Translations under genes and position numbers: made by a program | Shown here: positions 1 through 7,066 of the stretch, piece by piece | Layout: each line of letters starts with the position of its first letter | Position numbering within the stretch: position 1 is the stretch's first letter | The notes under the pieces: model-generated | The model's database searches: none | What the model saw: only the letters and a program-made list of their open reading frames with translations | Told to the model about the DNA's origin: nothing | Origin: Rhizobiales bacterium CCH10-E5 | GTDB taxonomy: Bacteria > Pseudomonadota > Alphaproteobacteria > Rhizobiales > Beijerinckiaceae | Reading direction: 5' to 3' | DNA length: 35,925 nt | Assembly (NCBI GenBank): GCA_001556125.1 | Contig: LSIG01000235.1 | Span: 1-35,925 of the forward strand

Positions 1-247
1 CCGCCCCCTCGAAGGCGGCCATGCGCGCTTCCAGCATCGCCACCGTCGGATTGGAAAAGCGGGCGTACTGAAAGCCCGGATCCTTGTTCAGGAAGCGGGC
101 CTCGGCCTGTTCGGCGCTGTCATAGACATGGCCCTGCGTCAGGAAGAGCGCCTCGGAGGTCTCGCCGAACTGCGAACGCAGCGTGCCGGCATGGACGAGA
201 CGGGTTTCGGGGTGGAACCCGACCGTCCGCTCGGTTCTGTTGGACAT
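1..247 (-). CDS. metZ: O-succinylhomoserine sulfhydrylase, N-terminal part (cut by window start)
   Basis: Only the first 82 codons are present; the gene runs off the left edge. The translation begins MSNRTERTVGFHPETRLVHAG and continues through SEALFLTQGHVYDSAEQAE and FQYARFSNPTVAMLE, the N-terminal pattern of PLP-dependent Cys/Met metabolism enzymes, closest to MetZ. MetZ makes homocysteine directly from O-succinylhomoserine and sulfide in methionine synthesis. The ATG at 247 has a clean Shine-Dalgarno, GGAG (259-256), eight bases upstream. That GGAG can be sequestered in a long-range helix of the leader (separate entry). The PLP lysine lies outside the window, so MetZ versus a cystathionine gamma-synthase relative rests on the N-terminus alone. 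Confidence 0.85.
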   Translation of the reverse strand, partial: MSNRTERTVGFHPETRLVHAGTLRSQFGETSEALFLTQGHVYDSAEQAEARFLNKDPGFQYARFSNPTVAMLEARMAAFEGA

Positions 248-356
248 GACGAAAACTCCGAAGCGTTCTTTTTACAGAACCCCGCCTAACATCGGCATCG
301 GCATCGGTAAAGAAAAAGACGACGGAGCCCACCGCTTCGGAGAATGATTTTCTCCG
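248..356 (-). promoter_or_regulatory. metZ 5' leader with two mutually exclusive helices, one covering the ribosome binding site
   Basis: Read on the minus strand, segment 1 (356-350, CGGAGAA) pairs perfectly with segment 2 (344-338, UUCUCCG) around a 5-nt loop. Segment 2 extended (342-333, CUCCGAAGCG) instead pairs perfectly over 10 bp with segment 3 (265-256, CGCUUCGGAG), which contains the metZ Shine-Dalgarno. The two helices share bases 342-338, so only one can form. A third small hairpin (280-276 with 269-265) sits just before segment 3. I could not fit it to the SAM-II consensus commonly found upstream of metA/metZ in this class. Function as a translational switch is inference. Confidence 0.5.
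272..304 (-). CDS. Possible methionine-rich leader peptide upstream of metZ
   Basis: A ten-codon ORF, MPMPMLGGVL followed by TAA, lies wholly inside the metZ leader between the anti-Shine-Dalgarno segment and the Shine-Dalgarno segment, and ends 24 bases before the metZ ATG. Three of its first five codons are Met, the end product of the pathway, as expected of an attenuation-type leader peptide. Against it: no Shine-Dalgarno precedes any of the three ATGs, and the Met codons arise from a short GATGCC tandem repeat, so the ORF could be chance. No such Met leader peptide is known to me in this group. Confidence 0.25.
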   Translation of the reverse strand: MPMPMLGGVL

Positions 357-371
357 TGCGAGGCAGGAACG

Positions 372-1148
372 TCAGCCCCGCGCCAACGGTGTCAGGAAGC
401 CGGTCAGATCGGAGGTGACATGGTGGACATGGCCGGCCTCGACCGCCGCCTGCTCCCAGGCCTCGCGGAAAGGGTCGGGCGTCTGCGGGATGATCAGCAC
501 GGTCTTCATGCCGAGTTCGCTCGGCACGAGGAGGTTCTTCTCGATGTCCTCGAACATCGCGGCACGGCCGGGATCGACGGCATGCTTGGCGAGGAACAGC
601 TCATAGGTCGAGCGTTCGGGCTTGGGCGTGAAGCCGGCCGCGACGATGTCGAAGACATCCTCGAAATGGTCGATGATGCCGAGCTTGCCGGCGACGTTGC
701 GCGCATGAGCGACGGAGCCGTTGGTCAGGATCAGCTTGCGCCCCGGCAGCGCCGCAATCGCCGCTCCGAGCGCCGGATCGGGCTCGAGCAGGCTGAGATC
801 GACGTCATGGGCGAAGTCGAGGAAATCGTCCGGCTCGATGCCGTGCTCGGCCATCAGGCCGTTCAGCGTCGTGCCATAGCGATGGTAGTAGTAATTGCGC
901 AGCGCGTGGGAGGAGAGGCCGTCGAGGCCGAACAGCTCCTGCAGGAACAGGGTGATCCGCTGGTTGACCTGCGGCCAGACCTGGCTCTCATGCGAATAGA
1001 GCGTGTTGTCGAGGTCGAAGATCCAGTGATCGACATGCGCGAAAGCCTCGATCTGGAGCGGAGGCGTCGCGACGGGTGAAGCGGCGTTCGTGGTCATCGT
1101 GGTCTTGCGCCAGGGCGGCTCCGGGATGTGGGGCTGCGAGCCTGACAT
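372..1148 (-). CDS. HAD-superfamily pyrimidine 5'-nucleotidase
   Basis: A cytoplasmic haloacid dehalogenase phosphatase of about 258 residues. Motif I is FDLDNTLY (nucleophile Asp about 45, acid/base Asp about 47), motif II LTNGS (Thr about 142), motif III Lys about 176 in TPKPERSTYE, and motif IV FEDIEKN. The DNTLYSHE variant and the all-helical cap match the SDT1-like pyrimidine 5'-nucleotidases, which dephosphorylate UMP/CMP. The ATG at 1148 is chosen for GAGG six bases upstream. A GTG at 1160 right behind AAGGAG and an ATG at 1097 close to the conserved domain are alternatives. The dctM stop TAA (1170-1168) overlaps the AAGGAG, so it is probably co-transcribed with the TRAP genes. In related genomes this gene usually sits directly after argB; here the TRAP operon intervenes. 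Confidence 0.85.
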   Translation of the reverse strand: MSGSQPHIPEPPWRKTTMTTNAASPVATPPLQIEAFAHVDHWIFDLDNTLYSHESQVWPQVNQRITLFLQELFGLDGLSSHALRNYYYHRYGTTLNGLMAEHGIEPDDFLDFAHDVDLSLLEPDPALGAAIAALPGRKLILTNGSVAHARNVAGKLGIIDHFEDVFDIVAAGFTPKPERSTYELFLAKHAVDPGRAAMFEDIEKNLLVPSELGMKTVLIIPQTPDPFREAWEQAAVEAGHVHHVTSDLTGFLTPLARG

Positions 1149-1167
1149 GCAAGTCCTCACGCTCTCC

Positions 1168-2487
1168 TTACCAGCCGATCAGCTTGGGCAGCCCCGTCGC
1201 GAGACCGGGAATCAGAAAGACGATCAGCACCGCCAGGATCTGCATCCCAACGAAGGGAATGACGCCGCGATAGATATCGGCGGTGCTGACCTCGGTCGGC
1301 GCCACGCCGCGCAGATAGAACAGGGCCCAGCCGAAGGGCGGCGTCAGGAACGATGTCTGCAGCATCACGCAGATCAGCGCCGCGATCCAGACCAGGTCCG
1401 TTCCCGCGTTCTGGAAGACCGGCAGGAAGAGCGGCACGGCGATGTAGCAGATCTCGATCCACTCGATGAAGAAGCCGAGCACGAAGACGATCGTCAGCAT
1501 GAACCAGACATCGGCGCTTGTCCCGCCCGGCAGGATCGCGAACAGATCCTCGACCAGCCTTTCGCCGCCCAGCCCGCGAAAGGCGATGGCGAAGATCTGG
1601 GCACAGATCAGGATGAACATCATCTGCGCGGTGATCTTGGTGGCATCGTAGACGGCCTCCCTGACGATCCTCAGCGAGAACCGGCCGCCGATGGCGGTGA
1701 CGAGCAGGGAACCGAGCGCGCCCATGGAGGCGGCTTCCGTCGGGGCGGCGATACCGCCAATGATCGAGCCGAGCACGCAGCCGACAAGCCCGAGCGGCGG
1801 GAGCGCCACCCGCAGGAGCTTGGTCAGCAATTCGCGCCGGCCCATGGCGTCGCGCTCGGCCTGAGGCACGGGCGGCACCATGTCCGGACGCACCAGCCCG
1901 AGCCCGAGGAGATAGGCGATGTAGATGGCTGACAGCAGGAGGCCCGGCAGCACGGCGGCTGCGAACAGCGTGCCGACCGACTCGTTCATGATGTCGGCGA
2001 GCAGGATCAGGATCAGGCTCGGCGGAATGATCTGGCCCAAGGTGCCCGAGGCACAGATGACGCCGCAGGCGAGGCCCCTGTCATAGCCGCGCTTCAGCAG
2101 GCTCGGCAGGGTCAGCAGCCCGAGCGTGACCACGGTGGCGCCGACGATGCCGGTCGTCGCGCCCATGACGATGCCGACCAGGATGATGCCGACGCCGAGC
2201 CCGCCTCGGGTATTGCCGGCCAAATGGCCGACCACCTCCATCAGATCTTCCGCCAGCCGCGATTTCTCCAGCATCACGCCCATGAAGACGAAGAGCGGGA
2301 TGGCGAGGAGCGTATAGCCCGTGACGACGCCGTAGATCCGGCTCGGCAACAGGTTGAACAGGCCCGCGCCGAAGCCGAGATAACCGAAGACGAAGCCCGA
2401 CAGCGCCAGCGTCAGCGCCACCGGAAAACCGACCATGAGGAAGCCGAAAAAGGCGACCAGCATCGCGATCGCGTAGATCTCGTTCAT
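1168..2487 (-). CDS. dctM: TRAP transporter large permease, DctM family
   Basis: A protein of 439 residues with about a dozen hydrophobic segments over its whole length, the usual size of DctM. It is the ion-coupled translocation subunit of a tripartite ATP-independent periplasmic transporter in the inner membrane. Recognisable family stretches are FGFLMVGFPVALTLALSG near the N-terminus and GLLTLPSLLKRGYDRGLACG, followed by the IIPPS motif. The ATG at 2487 (MNEIYA) is preferred to a GTG two codons upstream; neither has a good Shine-Dalgarno. It is last of dctP-dctQ-dctM, 69 bases after dctQ, and runs straight into the HAD gene. Confidence 0.93.
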   Translation of the reverse strand: MNEIYAIAMLVAFFGFLMVGFPVALTLALSGFVFGYLGFGAGLFNLLPSRIYGVVTGYTLLAIPLFVFMGVMLEKSRLAEDLMEVVGHLAGNTRGGLGVGIILVGIVMGATTGIVGATVVTLGLLTLPSLLKRGYDRGLACGVICASGTLGQIIPPSLILILLADIMNESVGTLFAAAVLPGLLLSAIYIAYLLGLGLVRPDMVPPVPQAERDAMGRRELLTKLLRVALPPLGLVGCVLGSIIGGIAAPTEAASMGALGSLLVTAIGGRFSLRIVREAVYDATKITAQMMFILICAQIFAIAFRGLGGERLVEDLFAILPGGTSADVWFMLTIVFVLGFFIEWIEICYIAVPLFLPVFQNAGTDLVWIAALICVMLQTSFLTPPFGWALFYLRGVAPTEVSTADIYRGVIPFVGMQILAVLIVFLIPGLATGLPKLIGW

Positions 2488-2556
2488 CGGCACGGGGAAG
2501 GGCTTTCCAGACGGCGGGAGGGTATAGGGTGCCAGGGATGGCCGGTCATCGCCGGC

Positions 2557-3066
2557 TCAGGCAGCGAGGCGACGCAGTCGCGCTAGATGGCGCAGGCTTT
2601 CGGCAAGCATCTGGAGCAGCAGCAGGGCGAAGCCGAGCGGCAACAGGCTCTTCAGCGCCCAGCGATAGGGAATACCGCCCGGATTGGCCGAACCTTCGCC
2701 CTGCGCATAGGACTGCCCGGCATAGCGCAGAGTGAGCCAGATGATGATGCCGGTCAGCGCGGTGAAGGCGAGCGCGCAGCCGAGATCGATCACAGCCTTG
2801 GTGCGCTCGCCGAAGCGTGCGTAGAGGATGTCGACCCGGACATGGTCACCATGCAGCAGCGCGAAGGACATGCCGAGCAGGCAGATCGGCACGAACAGGT
2901 GCCATTCCAGTTCCTGCGCCCAGACGGAGCCGAGCGAGAATCCGTAGCGGAGCAGGACATTGGCCGCCATCACCAGGACGAGTGCAAACAGGCACCACGC
3001 ACCGAGGCGACCGCCGACATCGACGACCCGCTCGAGACGGGCCGCCGCCTGTTCCAGCCGGCTCAT
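2557..3066 (-). CDS. dctQ: TRAP transporter small permease, DctQ family
   Basis: 169 residues with four hydrophobic segments (about residues 25-45, 58-78, 95-115 and 135-158), the DctQ layout. The WAQELEWHLF stretch after the second segment is characteristic. The protein is the small membrane subunit that pairs with DctM. The start ATG (3066-3064) overlaps the dctP stop TGA by one base (TGATG), so translation is coupled, which fixes the start. The C-terminus ends in a basic stretch rich in Arg and Leu. Confidence 0.92.
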   Translation of the reverse strand: MSRLEQAAARLERVVDVGGRLGAWCLFALVLVMAANVLLRYGFSLGSVWAQELEWHLFVPICLLGMSFALLHGDHVRVDILYARFGERTKAVIDLGCALAFTALTGIIIWLTLRYAGQSYAQGEGSANPGGIPYRWALKSLLPLGFALLLLQMLAESLRHLARLRRLAA

Positions 3067-4148
3067 CAGAGCCTGACCTTGCTGTGGTAGACGCCCTCCG
3101 ACAGAGCGGTCCAAGGCTCGTATTTCGCCTTGAAGGCGAAGTAGCTGTCATGGACCTTCTTCGCCACCGGGTCCTTGGCGATCGCCTCTTCCAGCACCTT
3201 CCCCGTGATGTCGCGCAGCGAAGCGACGACCGCGTCAGGCAGCGGCGCCGCGATGACACCCTGGTTCTTGACGAGGTCCTCGAAGGCTTCGGAGTTGTTC
3301 TTCTGGCACCAGGCCTCGCTCACGCCATTGCAGGCATCGGCCGCGCTGGTCACGATCGCCTGGAGGTCCTTGGGCAGGCTGTCCCAGGCCTTCTTGTTGA
3401 TGACGAGTTCGGAGACGGTCGCGGTCTCGTGCCAGCCGGTCGTGTAGTAATATTTCGCGACCTTCTGAAGCCCGAGCTGGCGATCGAGGAAGGGGCCCAC
3501 GAACTCGGCCGCATCGATGACGCCGCGCTCCAGCGCCGGGAAGATCTCGCCACCGGGCAGCAGGCGCACATCGACGCCGAGCTGCTGGTAGACGCGGCCG
3601 GCGAGGCCGGGGATGCGCATCTTCAGCCCCTTGAAATCCTCGATCGTCTGGATCGGCTTGCGGAACCAGCCGGTCATCTGCACGCCCGTGTTGCCGCAGG
3701 GCAGCGGCACGAGGCCGAAGCGGTCATAGACCTCGCGCCAGAGCTGGAGACCGCCCCCCTCATAGAGCCAGCCATTCATGCCCTGGAAGTTCAGGCCGAA
3801 GGGGACGGCGGTGAAGTACTGCGCGGCGAAGCTCTTGCCGGTCCAGAAATAGGAATTGCCATAGTTCATCTCGACGGTGCCGGCGGAAGCCGCGTCGAAG
3901 CCTTCGAAGGCCGGGACGAGCTCGCCGGCGCCGAAGAACTGGATCTTGAGCCGACCGCCCGACATGTCGTCAATGCGCTTGATCAGGTCGGTGGCACTGC
4001 CGGGTCCGACCGAATAGAAGGCCGCGCGCGAGCCATAGGCGCTGGTCATCTTCCAGCTGAAACGGCTCTGCGCCCGCGCGACGGCCGGCGCGGCGATCGT
4101 GGCGGCCGCGGCCAGCCCACCTGATTTCAGCAATGACCTGCGGTCCAT
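3066..4148 (-). CDS. dctP: TRAP transporter periplasmic solute-binding protein, DctP/TakP-like
   Basis: 360 residues. The N-terminus MDRRSLLKSGG followed by an Ala-rich hydrophobic run ending in AVARAQ looks like a Tat signal peptide (twin Arg 3-4, cleavage about residue 27). The mature part carries KMRIPG (Arg178, the position that binds the substrate carboxylate in DctP proteins), AEFVGPFLD at about 215 and KYYYTTGWHE at about 232. The last two resemble the TakP group, whose studied member binds 2-oxo acids, so a small organic acid is the likely ligand; this is not provable here. The ATG at 4148 follows GGAG. It is the first gene of dctPQM, behind the argB terminator, so it needs its own promoter within about 115 bases upstream. 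Confidence 0.9.
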   Translation of the reverse strand: MDRRSLLKSGGLAAAATIAAPAVARAQSRFSWKMTSAYGSRAAFYSVGPGSATDLIKRIDDMSGGRLKIQFFGAGELVPAFEGFDAASAGTVEMNYGNSYFWTGKSFAAQYFTAVPFGLNFQGMNGWLYEGGGLQLWREVYDRFGLVPLPCGNTGVQMTGWFRKPIQTIEDFKGLKMRIPGLAGRVYQQLGVDVRLLPGGEIFPALERGVIDAAEFVGPFLDRQLGLQKVAKYYYTTGWHETATVSELVINKKAWDSLPKDLQAIVTSAADACNGVSEAWCQKNNSEAFEDLVKNQGVIAAPLPDAVVASLRDITGKVLEEAIAKDPVAKKVHDSYFAFKAKYEPWTALSEGVYHSKVRL

Positions 4149-4264
4149 TCTCGCTCTCCACGCTTTGCGGTTCGCGGGGCGGCCAGCAAGCGCTGTGCCA
4201 TCACGAGGCGGCAGCCGGATCACAGATTGGTCAGGGCAGGCGAGCCGCGGACGGGCGCCCAACG

Positions 4265-4293
4265 AAAAGCCCCGCCTCGATGGGAGGCGGGGC
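4265..4293 (-). terminator. Intrinsic terminator of argB
   Basis: Perfect 9-bp inverted repeat (4269-4277 with 4285-4293), 7-nt loop, followed on the minus strand by TTTT. It lies 30 bases after the argB stop and separates argB from dctP. Confidence 0.8.
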
Positions 4294-4322
4294 GGGAGCC
4301 GGGCCGCTGTGGAAGCTCGCAG

Positions 4323-5222
4323 TCAGCGGCGGATGATGGTGCCCGAGCCGGTGTCGGTAAAGAGCTCGATCAGAGCCGCATGCGGCACCTTGCCGTCGAG
4401 GATGACGACCGCTTCGACGCCCTTTTCCAGCGCGTAGATGCAGGTCTCGATCTTCGGGATCATGCCGCCCGAGATCGTGCCGTCGGCGATCAGGCGGCGG
4501 CACTCCTCCACCGTCAGCTCCGGGATCAGCTGCTTGTCCTTGTTCAGCACGCCGGGCACGTCGGTCAGCAGCAGCAGGCGCTTGGCGTTGAGCGCGCCTG
4601 CGATGGCGCCGGCGAAGGTGTCGGCATTGACATTGTAGGTCTGTCCGTCGGCTGCGGCGCAGACCGGGGCCAGCACCGGAATGAGCTCCGCCTTCAGCAC
4701 GGAATCAAGCACGGAGGTGTCGACCCGGTCGGGCTCGCCGACGAAGCCGAGATCGAGGATCTCCTCGATCTTGGAATCCGGATCGACGACGGTGCGGGTC
4801 ACCTTGCGGGCGGTGACCATGTTGCCGTCCTTGCCGCAGAGACCGATCGCCTTGCCGCCCTCGCGGGAGATGTAGCCGACGATCTCCTTGTTGACCGATC
4901 CGGCGAGAACCATCTCGACGACATCGACGGTCGCGGCGTCGGTGACGCGCAGGCCCTGCTTGAACTCGGACTTGATGCCGAGCTTTTCGAGCATGCGGGC
5001 GATCTGCGGGCCGCCGCCATGGCAGACCACCGGCTTCAGGCCGGATTGCTCGAGCAGCACGATGTCCTCGGCGAAATCCTCGGCGGTCGCGGCATCGCCC
5101 ATGGCGTTGCCGCCATACTTGATCACGATGATCTCCTGGTCGTAGCGCTGCATGTGCGGCAGCGCCTGGACGAGCAGGTCGGCGGCCTGCGACGGCGTCA
5201 GATGGGCGGCGGGGTTGATCAT
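4323..5222 (-). CDS. argB: Acetylglutamate kinase
   Basis: 299 residues, normal length. It phosphorylates N-acetylglutamate in the second step of arginine synthesis, in the cytoplasm. The phosphate-binding Lys is in [12 protein letters not shown] (Lys35), followed by VCHGGGPQI (about 67-75), [11 protein letters not shown], and the ATP-site segment [11 protein letters not shown]. The ATG at 5222 (MINPAAHLT) is chosen because the conserved kinase fold begins about 30 residues later; an upstream extension to 5321 has no family character. GGAG lies about nine bases upstream. A strong terminator follows. In relatives argB follows engB closely; here about 3.2 kb of other genes separate them. Confidence 0.97.
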   Translation of the reverse strand: MINPAAHLTPSQAADLLVQALPHMQRYDQEIIVIKYGGNAMGDAATAEDFAEDIVLLEQSGLKPVVCHGGGPQIARMLEKLGIKSEFKQGLRVTDAATVDVVEMVLAGSVNKEIVGYISREGGKAIGLCGKDGNMVTARKVTRTVVDPDSKIEEILDLGFVGEPDRVDTSVLDSVLKAELIPVLAPVCAAADGQTYNVNADTFAGAIAGALNAKRLLLLTDVPGVLNKDKQLIPELTVEECRRLIADGTISGGMIPKIETCIYALEKGVEAVVILDGKVPHAALIELFTDTGSGTIIRR

Positions 5223-5321
5223 CGGTCGAGGCTCCGCGACGGCGCGCGAGGCATCCGCGCCGGGTGCGGCTTCTAGAGGAAGAAGCTGGCGCAAGGAAGC
5301 GGGCAAACGACCCGCTGGCAT

Positions 5322-5609
5322 TCAGCTGCGGCGCGCGGCCTTCCGGATCGCCTCGGCCATCCTCGCCCGCCAATCCGCCCCTTCGTTACGATAGGCCTCG
5401 ATCAGGCTGGGTTCGAGACGCAGCGTCACGACCTGCTTGGCCGCGTCGAGCCGCGGCCGGCCGGGACCGCGCGTGAGCGTGCCCTGGGCCGGACGGATCA
5501 CCTTATCCCCGATCGCAAACTCGGCGCGGGCGATCTGGTCGTCGGTCCATTCCGGCCCATCATCGGGGTCAACGAAGGGCCGGGAGGACACGCTGTGCTT
5601 CGCGTTCAT
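5322..5609 (-). CDS. brnA: BrnA-type antitoxin, ribbon-helix-helix DNA-binding protein
   Basis: 95 residues. The N-terminal half is polar and acidic (PDDGPEWTDDQIARAEF) and would bind the toxin. The C-terminal half, GRPRLDAAKQVVTLRLEP then a two-helix segment WRARMAEAIRKAARR, is the BrnA ribbon-helix-helix fold. BrnA neutralises the ribonuclease toxin BrnT and represses its own operon. The ATG at 5609 lies inside the end of brnT, so the genes overlap by 41 bases, as is normal for toxin-first brnTA. A three-half-site operator candidate is present before brnT. Confidence 0.9.
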   Translation of the reverse strand: MNAKHSVSSRPFVDPDDGPEWTDDQIARAEFAIGDKVIRPAQGTLTRGPGRPRLDAAKQVVTLRLEPSLIEAYRNEGADWRARMAEAIRKAARRS

Positions 5610-5841
5610 GACAATGCCTCATCGAAATCACATGTCGCGCCTCGCCGCGCGGTGTCCAGACCACCATCACGAGACGGCCGGCAAGGAGTCCGTAAGTCAG
5701 GAAGCGCTCTTCGCCATAATCGAACCGATCGTCTTGCAGGGTCAGAATCGGCCCGGCAAAAAGGATCGCCGCATCGACGAAATCGAGTCCGCGCGCTTCC
5801 AATGTCGCGTCACGTTTCGCGTCGTGGAAGGTGATCTTCAC
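5569..5841 (-). CDS. brnT: BrnT-type ribonuclease toxin
   Basis: 90 residues, the family's usual size. It starts KITFHDAKRDATLEARGLDF and ends GEARHVISMRHCHEREAQRV, matching the BrnT pattern of a W/F-D-x-x-K N-terminus, a central DDRFDYGEERF strand and an RxIISMR-type C-terminus. BrnT is a RelE-fold mRNA-cleaving toxin of type II systems. The start is a GTG at 5841 with no clear Shine-Dalgarno, so translation may be kept low. brnT is first in the operon and its promoter must fit in the 59 bases after the DUF423 gene. Key His/Arg residues look present, so the toxin is probably functional. Confidence 0.9.
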   Translation of the reverse strand: MKITFHDAKRDATLEARGLDFVDAAILFAGPILTLQDDRFDYGEERFLTYGLLAGRLVMVVWTPRGEARHVISMRHCHEREAQRVLPALR

Positions 5842-5867
5842 AAGAACCGATTATGTGGCCCGGTTGG

Positions 5868-5896
5868 CGGAAAGTCAATTTCCGTATTACGGAAAT
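5868..5896 (-). promoter_or_regulatory. Probable BrnA operator: three phased half-sites
   Basis: CGGAAA (5868-5873), TTTCCG (5879-5884) and CGGAAA (5890-5895) alternate in orientation with starts exactly 11 bp apart, one helical turn. The last two form a 19-bp palindrome with 9-bp perfect arms (5878-5896, ATTTCCGTA, T, TACGGAAAT). It lies 27 bp upstream of the brnT start, where a ribbon-helix-helix autorepressor would bind. The assignment to BrnA is inference from position. Confidence 0.6.
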
Positions 5897-5900
5897 AGCA

Positions 5901-6269
5901 TCAGCCGCGCTTTGCAAACAGTGCCGACACCGCCAGCACGAGCCATCCACCCAGCATCCCGAAACCTCCGATCGGAGCGGCGCGAGGAAACAGCGCCTCG
6001 CCGGCAAAACCGCGCCGCGACAGGTCGGCTGCGAAGAGCGCCACGCCCGCGACGATCAGCGAGAGCGCAATCCGCGCCATGAGATCGGAGAGGAAGCCGG
6101 CCTTGCGAGCAGCGGTCGCGCCGAAGACCAGGGAGGCATGGAACAGCAGCATCTGGCCGGCGGTCTGGACGTTGCTCGTGCCCGTGACATGGGCGGCGGC
6201 GGCGAGCAGGCCGACGCCGGCCAGCCCCATCAGGGCGGCGAGAACGAGATGGATCCTGGCGGCGGTCAT
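5901..6269 (-). CDS. DUF423 small inner-membrane protein
   Basis: 122 residues with four hydrophobic segments. HLVLAALMGLAGVGLLAAAAH near the N-terminus, the central MLLFHASLVFG and the C-terminal PIGGFGMLGGWLVL are typical of the DUF423 (YwdK-like) family. No biochemical function is established. The ATG at 6269 is one base after the stop of the ATPase gene (TGAGATG), so the two are translationally coupled. It is last of the lipase, ATPase, DUF423 series; brnTA follows on the same strand behind its own operator. Confidence 0.85.
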   Translation of the reverse strand: MTAARIHLVLAALMGLAGVGLLAAAAHVTGTSNVQTAGQMLLFHASLVFGATAARKAGFLSDLMARIALSLIVAGVALFAADLSRRGFAGEALFPRAAPIGGFGMLGGWLVLAVSALFAKRG

Positions 6270-6270
6270 C

Positions 6271-7038
6271 TCAATCCCCGATCGCGAGTTCGACGAACCC
6301 GGCGGGATCGGCGCAGAACTCGCGCATGATGCGGAAATGGGCGGTGTCCTCCAGCGCGATCGGATCCAGCCCGTATTTCGACAAGCCGAGAAGGCGCGCA
6401 CCGGGAAACGCCATCAGCATCGGAGAATGGGTCGCCATGATCACCTGTGTGTGTCCCGCCTGCTCGATCTTCTGCAACAGCCTGAGGAACGTCATCTGAC
6501 GGGCCGGTGAGAGCGCCGATTCCGGCTCGTCGAAGATGAAGAAGCCCTGCCGCCTGCAGCGCTCCTCGAAAAAGCGCAGAAAACCTTCGCCATGGGAATG
6601 GGACAGAAAGTCCGGCGGCGGCGGCCCCATCGGATCATCCAATGCCGCCTCGTCGAGATAGCGCGCCACCGAGAAGAAGCTCTCGGCCCGGAAGAACCAG
6701 CCGCTGGTGATCTTGGGCAGCCAGCTCGCGCGCAGAGCACCACCGAGCGAGCCGCCCATCGCCTCGATGGCGCGGCTGTGATCAACCGGGCGGTAGCCCT
6801 TGCCGCCGCCCGCCTCGTCATAACCGGCGAGCGCGGCGATGCCTTCCAGCAACGTGGATTTGCCCGTGCCGTTCTCGCCGACGATGATCGTGATCGCGCG
6901 GTCGAAACTCAGTTCGAAGCCCTTGGCGAAGAGCGGCAGGCAGAACGGATAGGCGGCCCGGTCGAAGGCGTGCGCGTCATCGAGCCAGACGCGCTTGAGG
7001 AACGGGGCCGGCAGACGGGTGGGCCGCGATCCTCTCAT
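6271..7038 (-). CDS. ABC-type predicted ATPase (stand-alone AAA domain)
   Basis: 255 residues, a single nucleotide-binding domain with no membrane part. The Walker A is GENGTGKST (54-62), the signature-like segment LSHSHGEGF (145-153), the Walker B FFIFDEPE (Asp170, Glu171) and the switch His THS (204). This is the COG3910-like ATPase group; its role is unknown. The ATG at 7038 follows GAGGCGGCC; the upstream extension has no family character. It begins 28 bases after the lipase stop and is coupled to the DUF423 gene. A toxin-antitoxin pair lies next to it, but nothing ties the ATPase to a defence system. Confidence 0.8.
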   Translation of the reverse strand: MRGSRPTRLPAPFLKRVWLDDAHAFDRAAYPFCLPLFAKGFELSFDRAITIIVGENGTGKSTLLEGIAALAGYDEAGGGKGYRPVDHSRAIEAMGGSLGGALRASWLPKITSGWFFRAESFFSVARYLDEAALDDPMGPPPPDFLSHSHGEGFLRFFEERCRRQGFFIFDEPESALSPARQMTFLRLLQKIEQAGHTQVIMATHSPMLMAFPGARLLGLSKYGLDPIALEDTAHFRIMREFCADPAGFVELAIGD

Positions 7039-7066
7039 GGCCGCCTCTTCTTGCTGACCCTCTTCC

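Noticed and set aside
245..372. SAM-II riboswitch before metZ
   Set aside because: Expected from biology, but the conserved SAM-II core could not be aligned; only a loose resemblance (GTAAAAAGAAC) is present. Reported instead as an unclassified leader.
366..390. GGAAC followed after 16 bp by CGGT at the end of the HAD gene
   Set aside because: The -10 does not match, it overlaps coding sequence, and no plus-strand gene follows.
5322..7038. Anti-phage defence island (lone ATPase next to a toxin-antitoxin pair)
   Set aside because: The ATPase is coupled to a DUF423 membrane protein and no nuclease or other effector is fused or adjacent apart from BrnT; evidence is insufficient.
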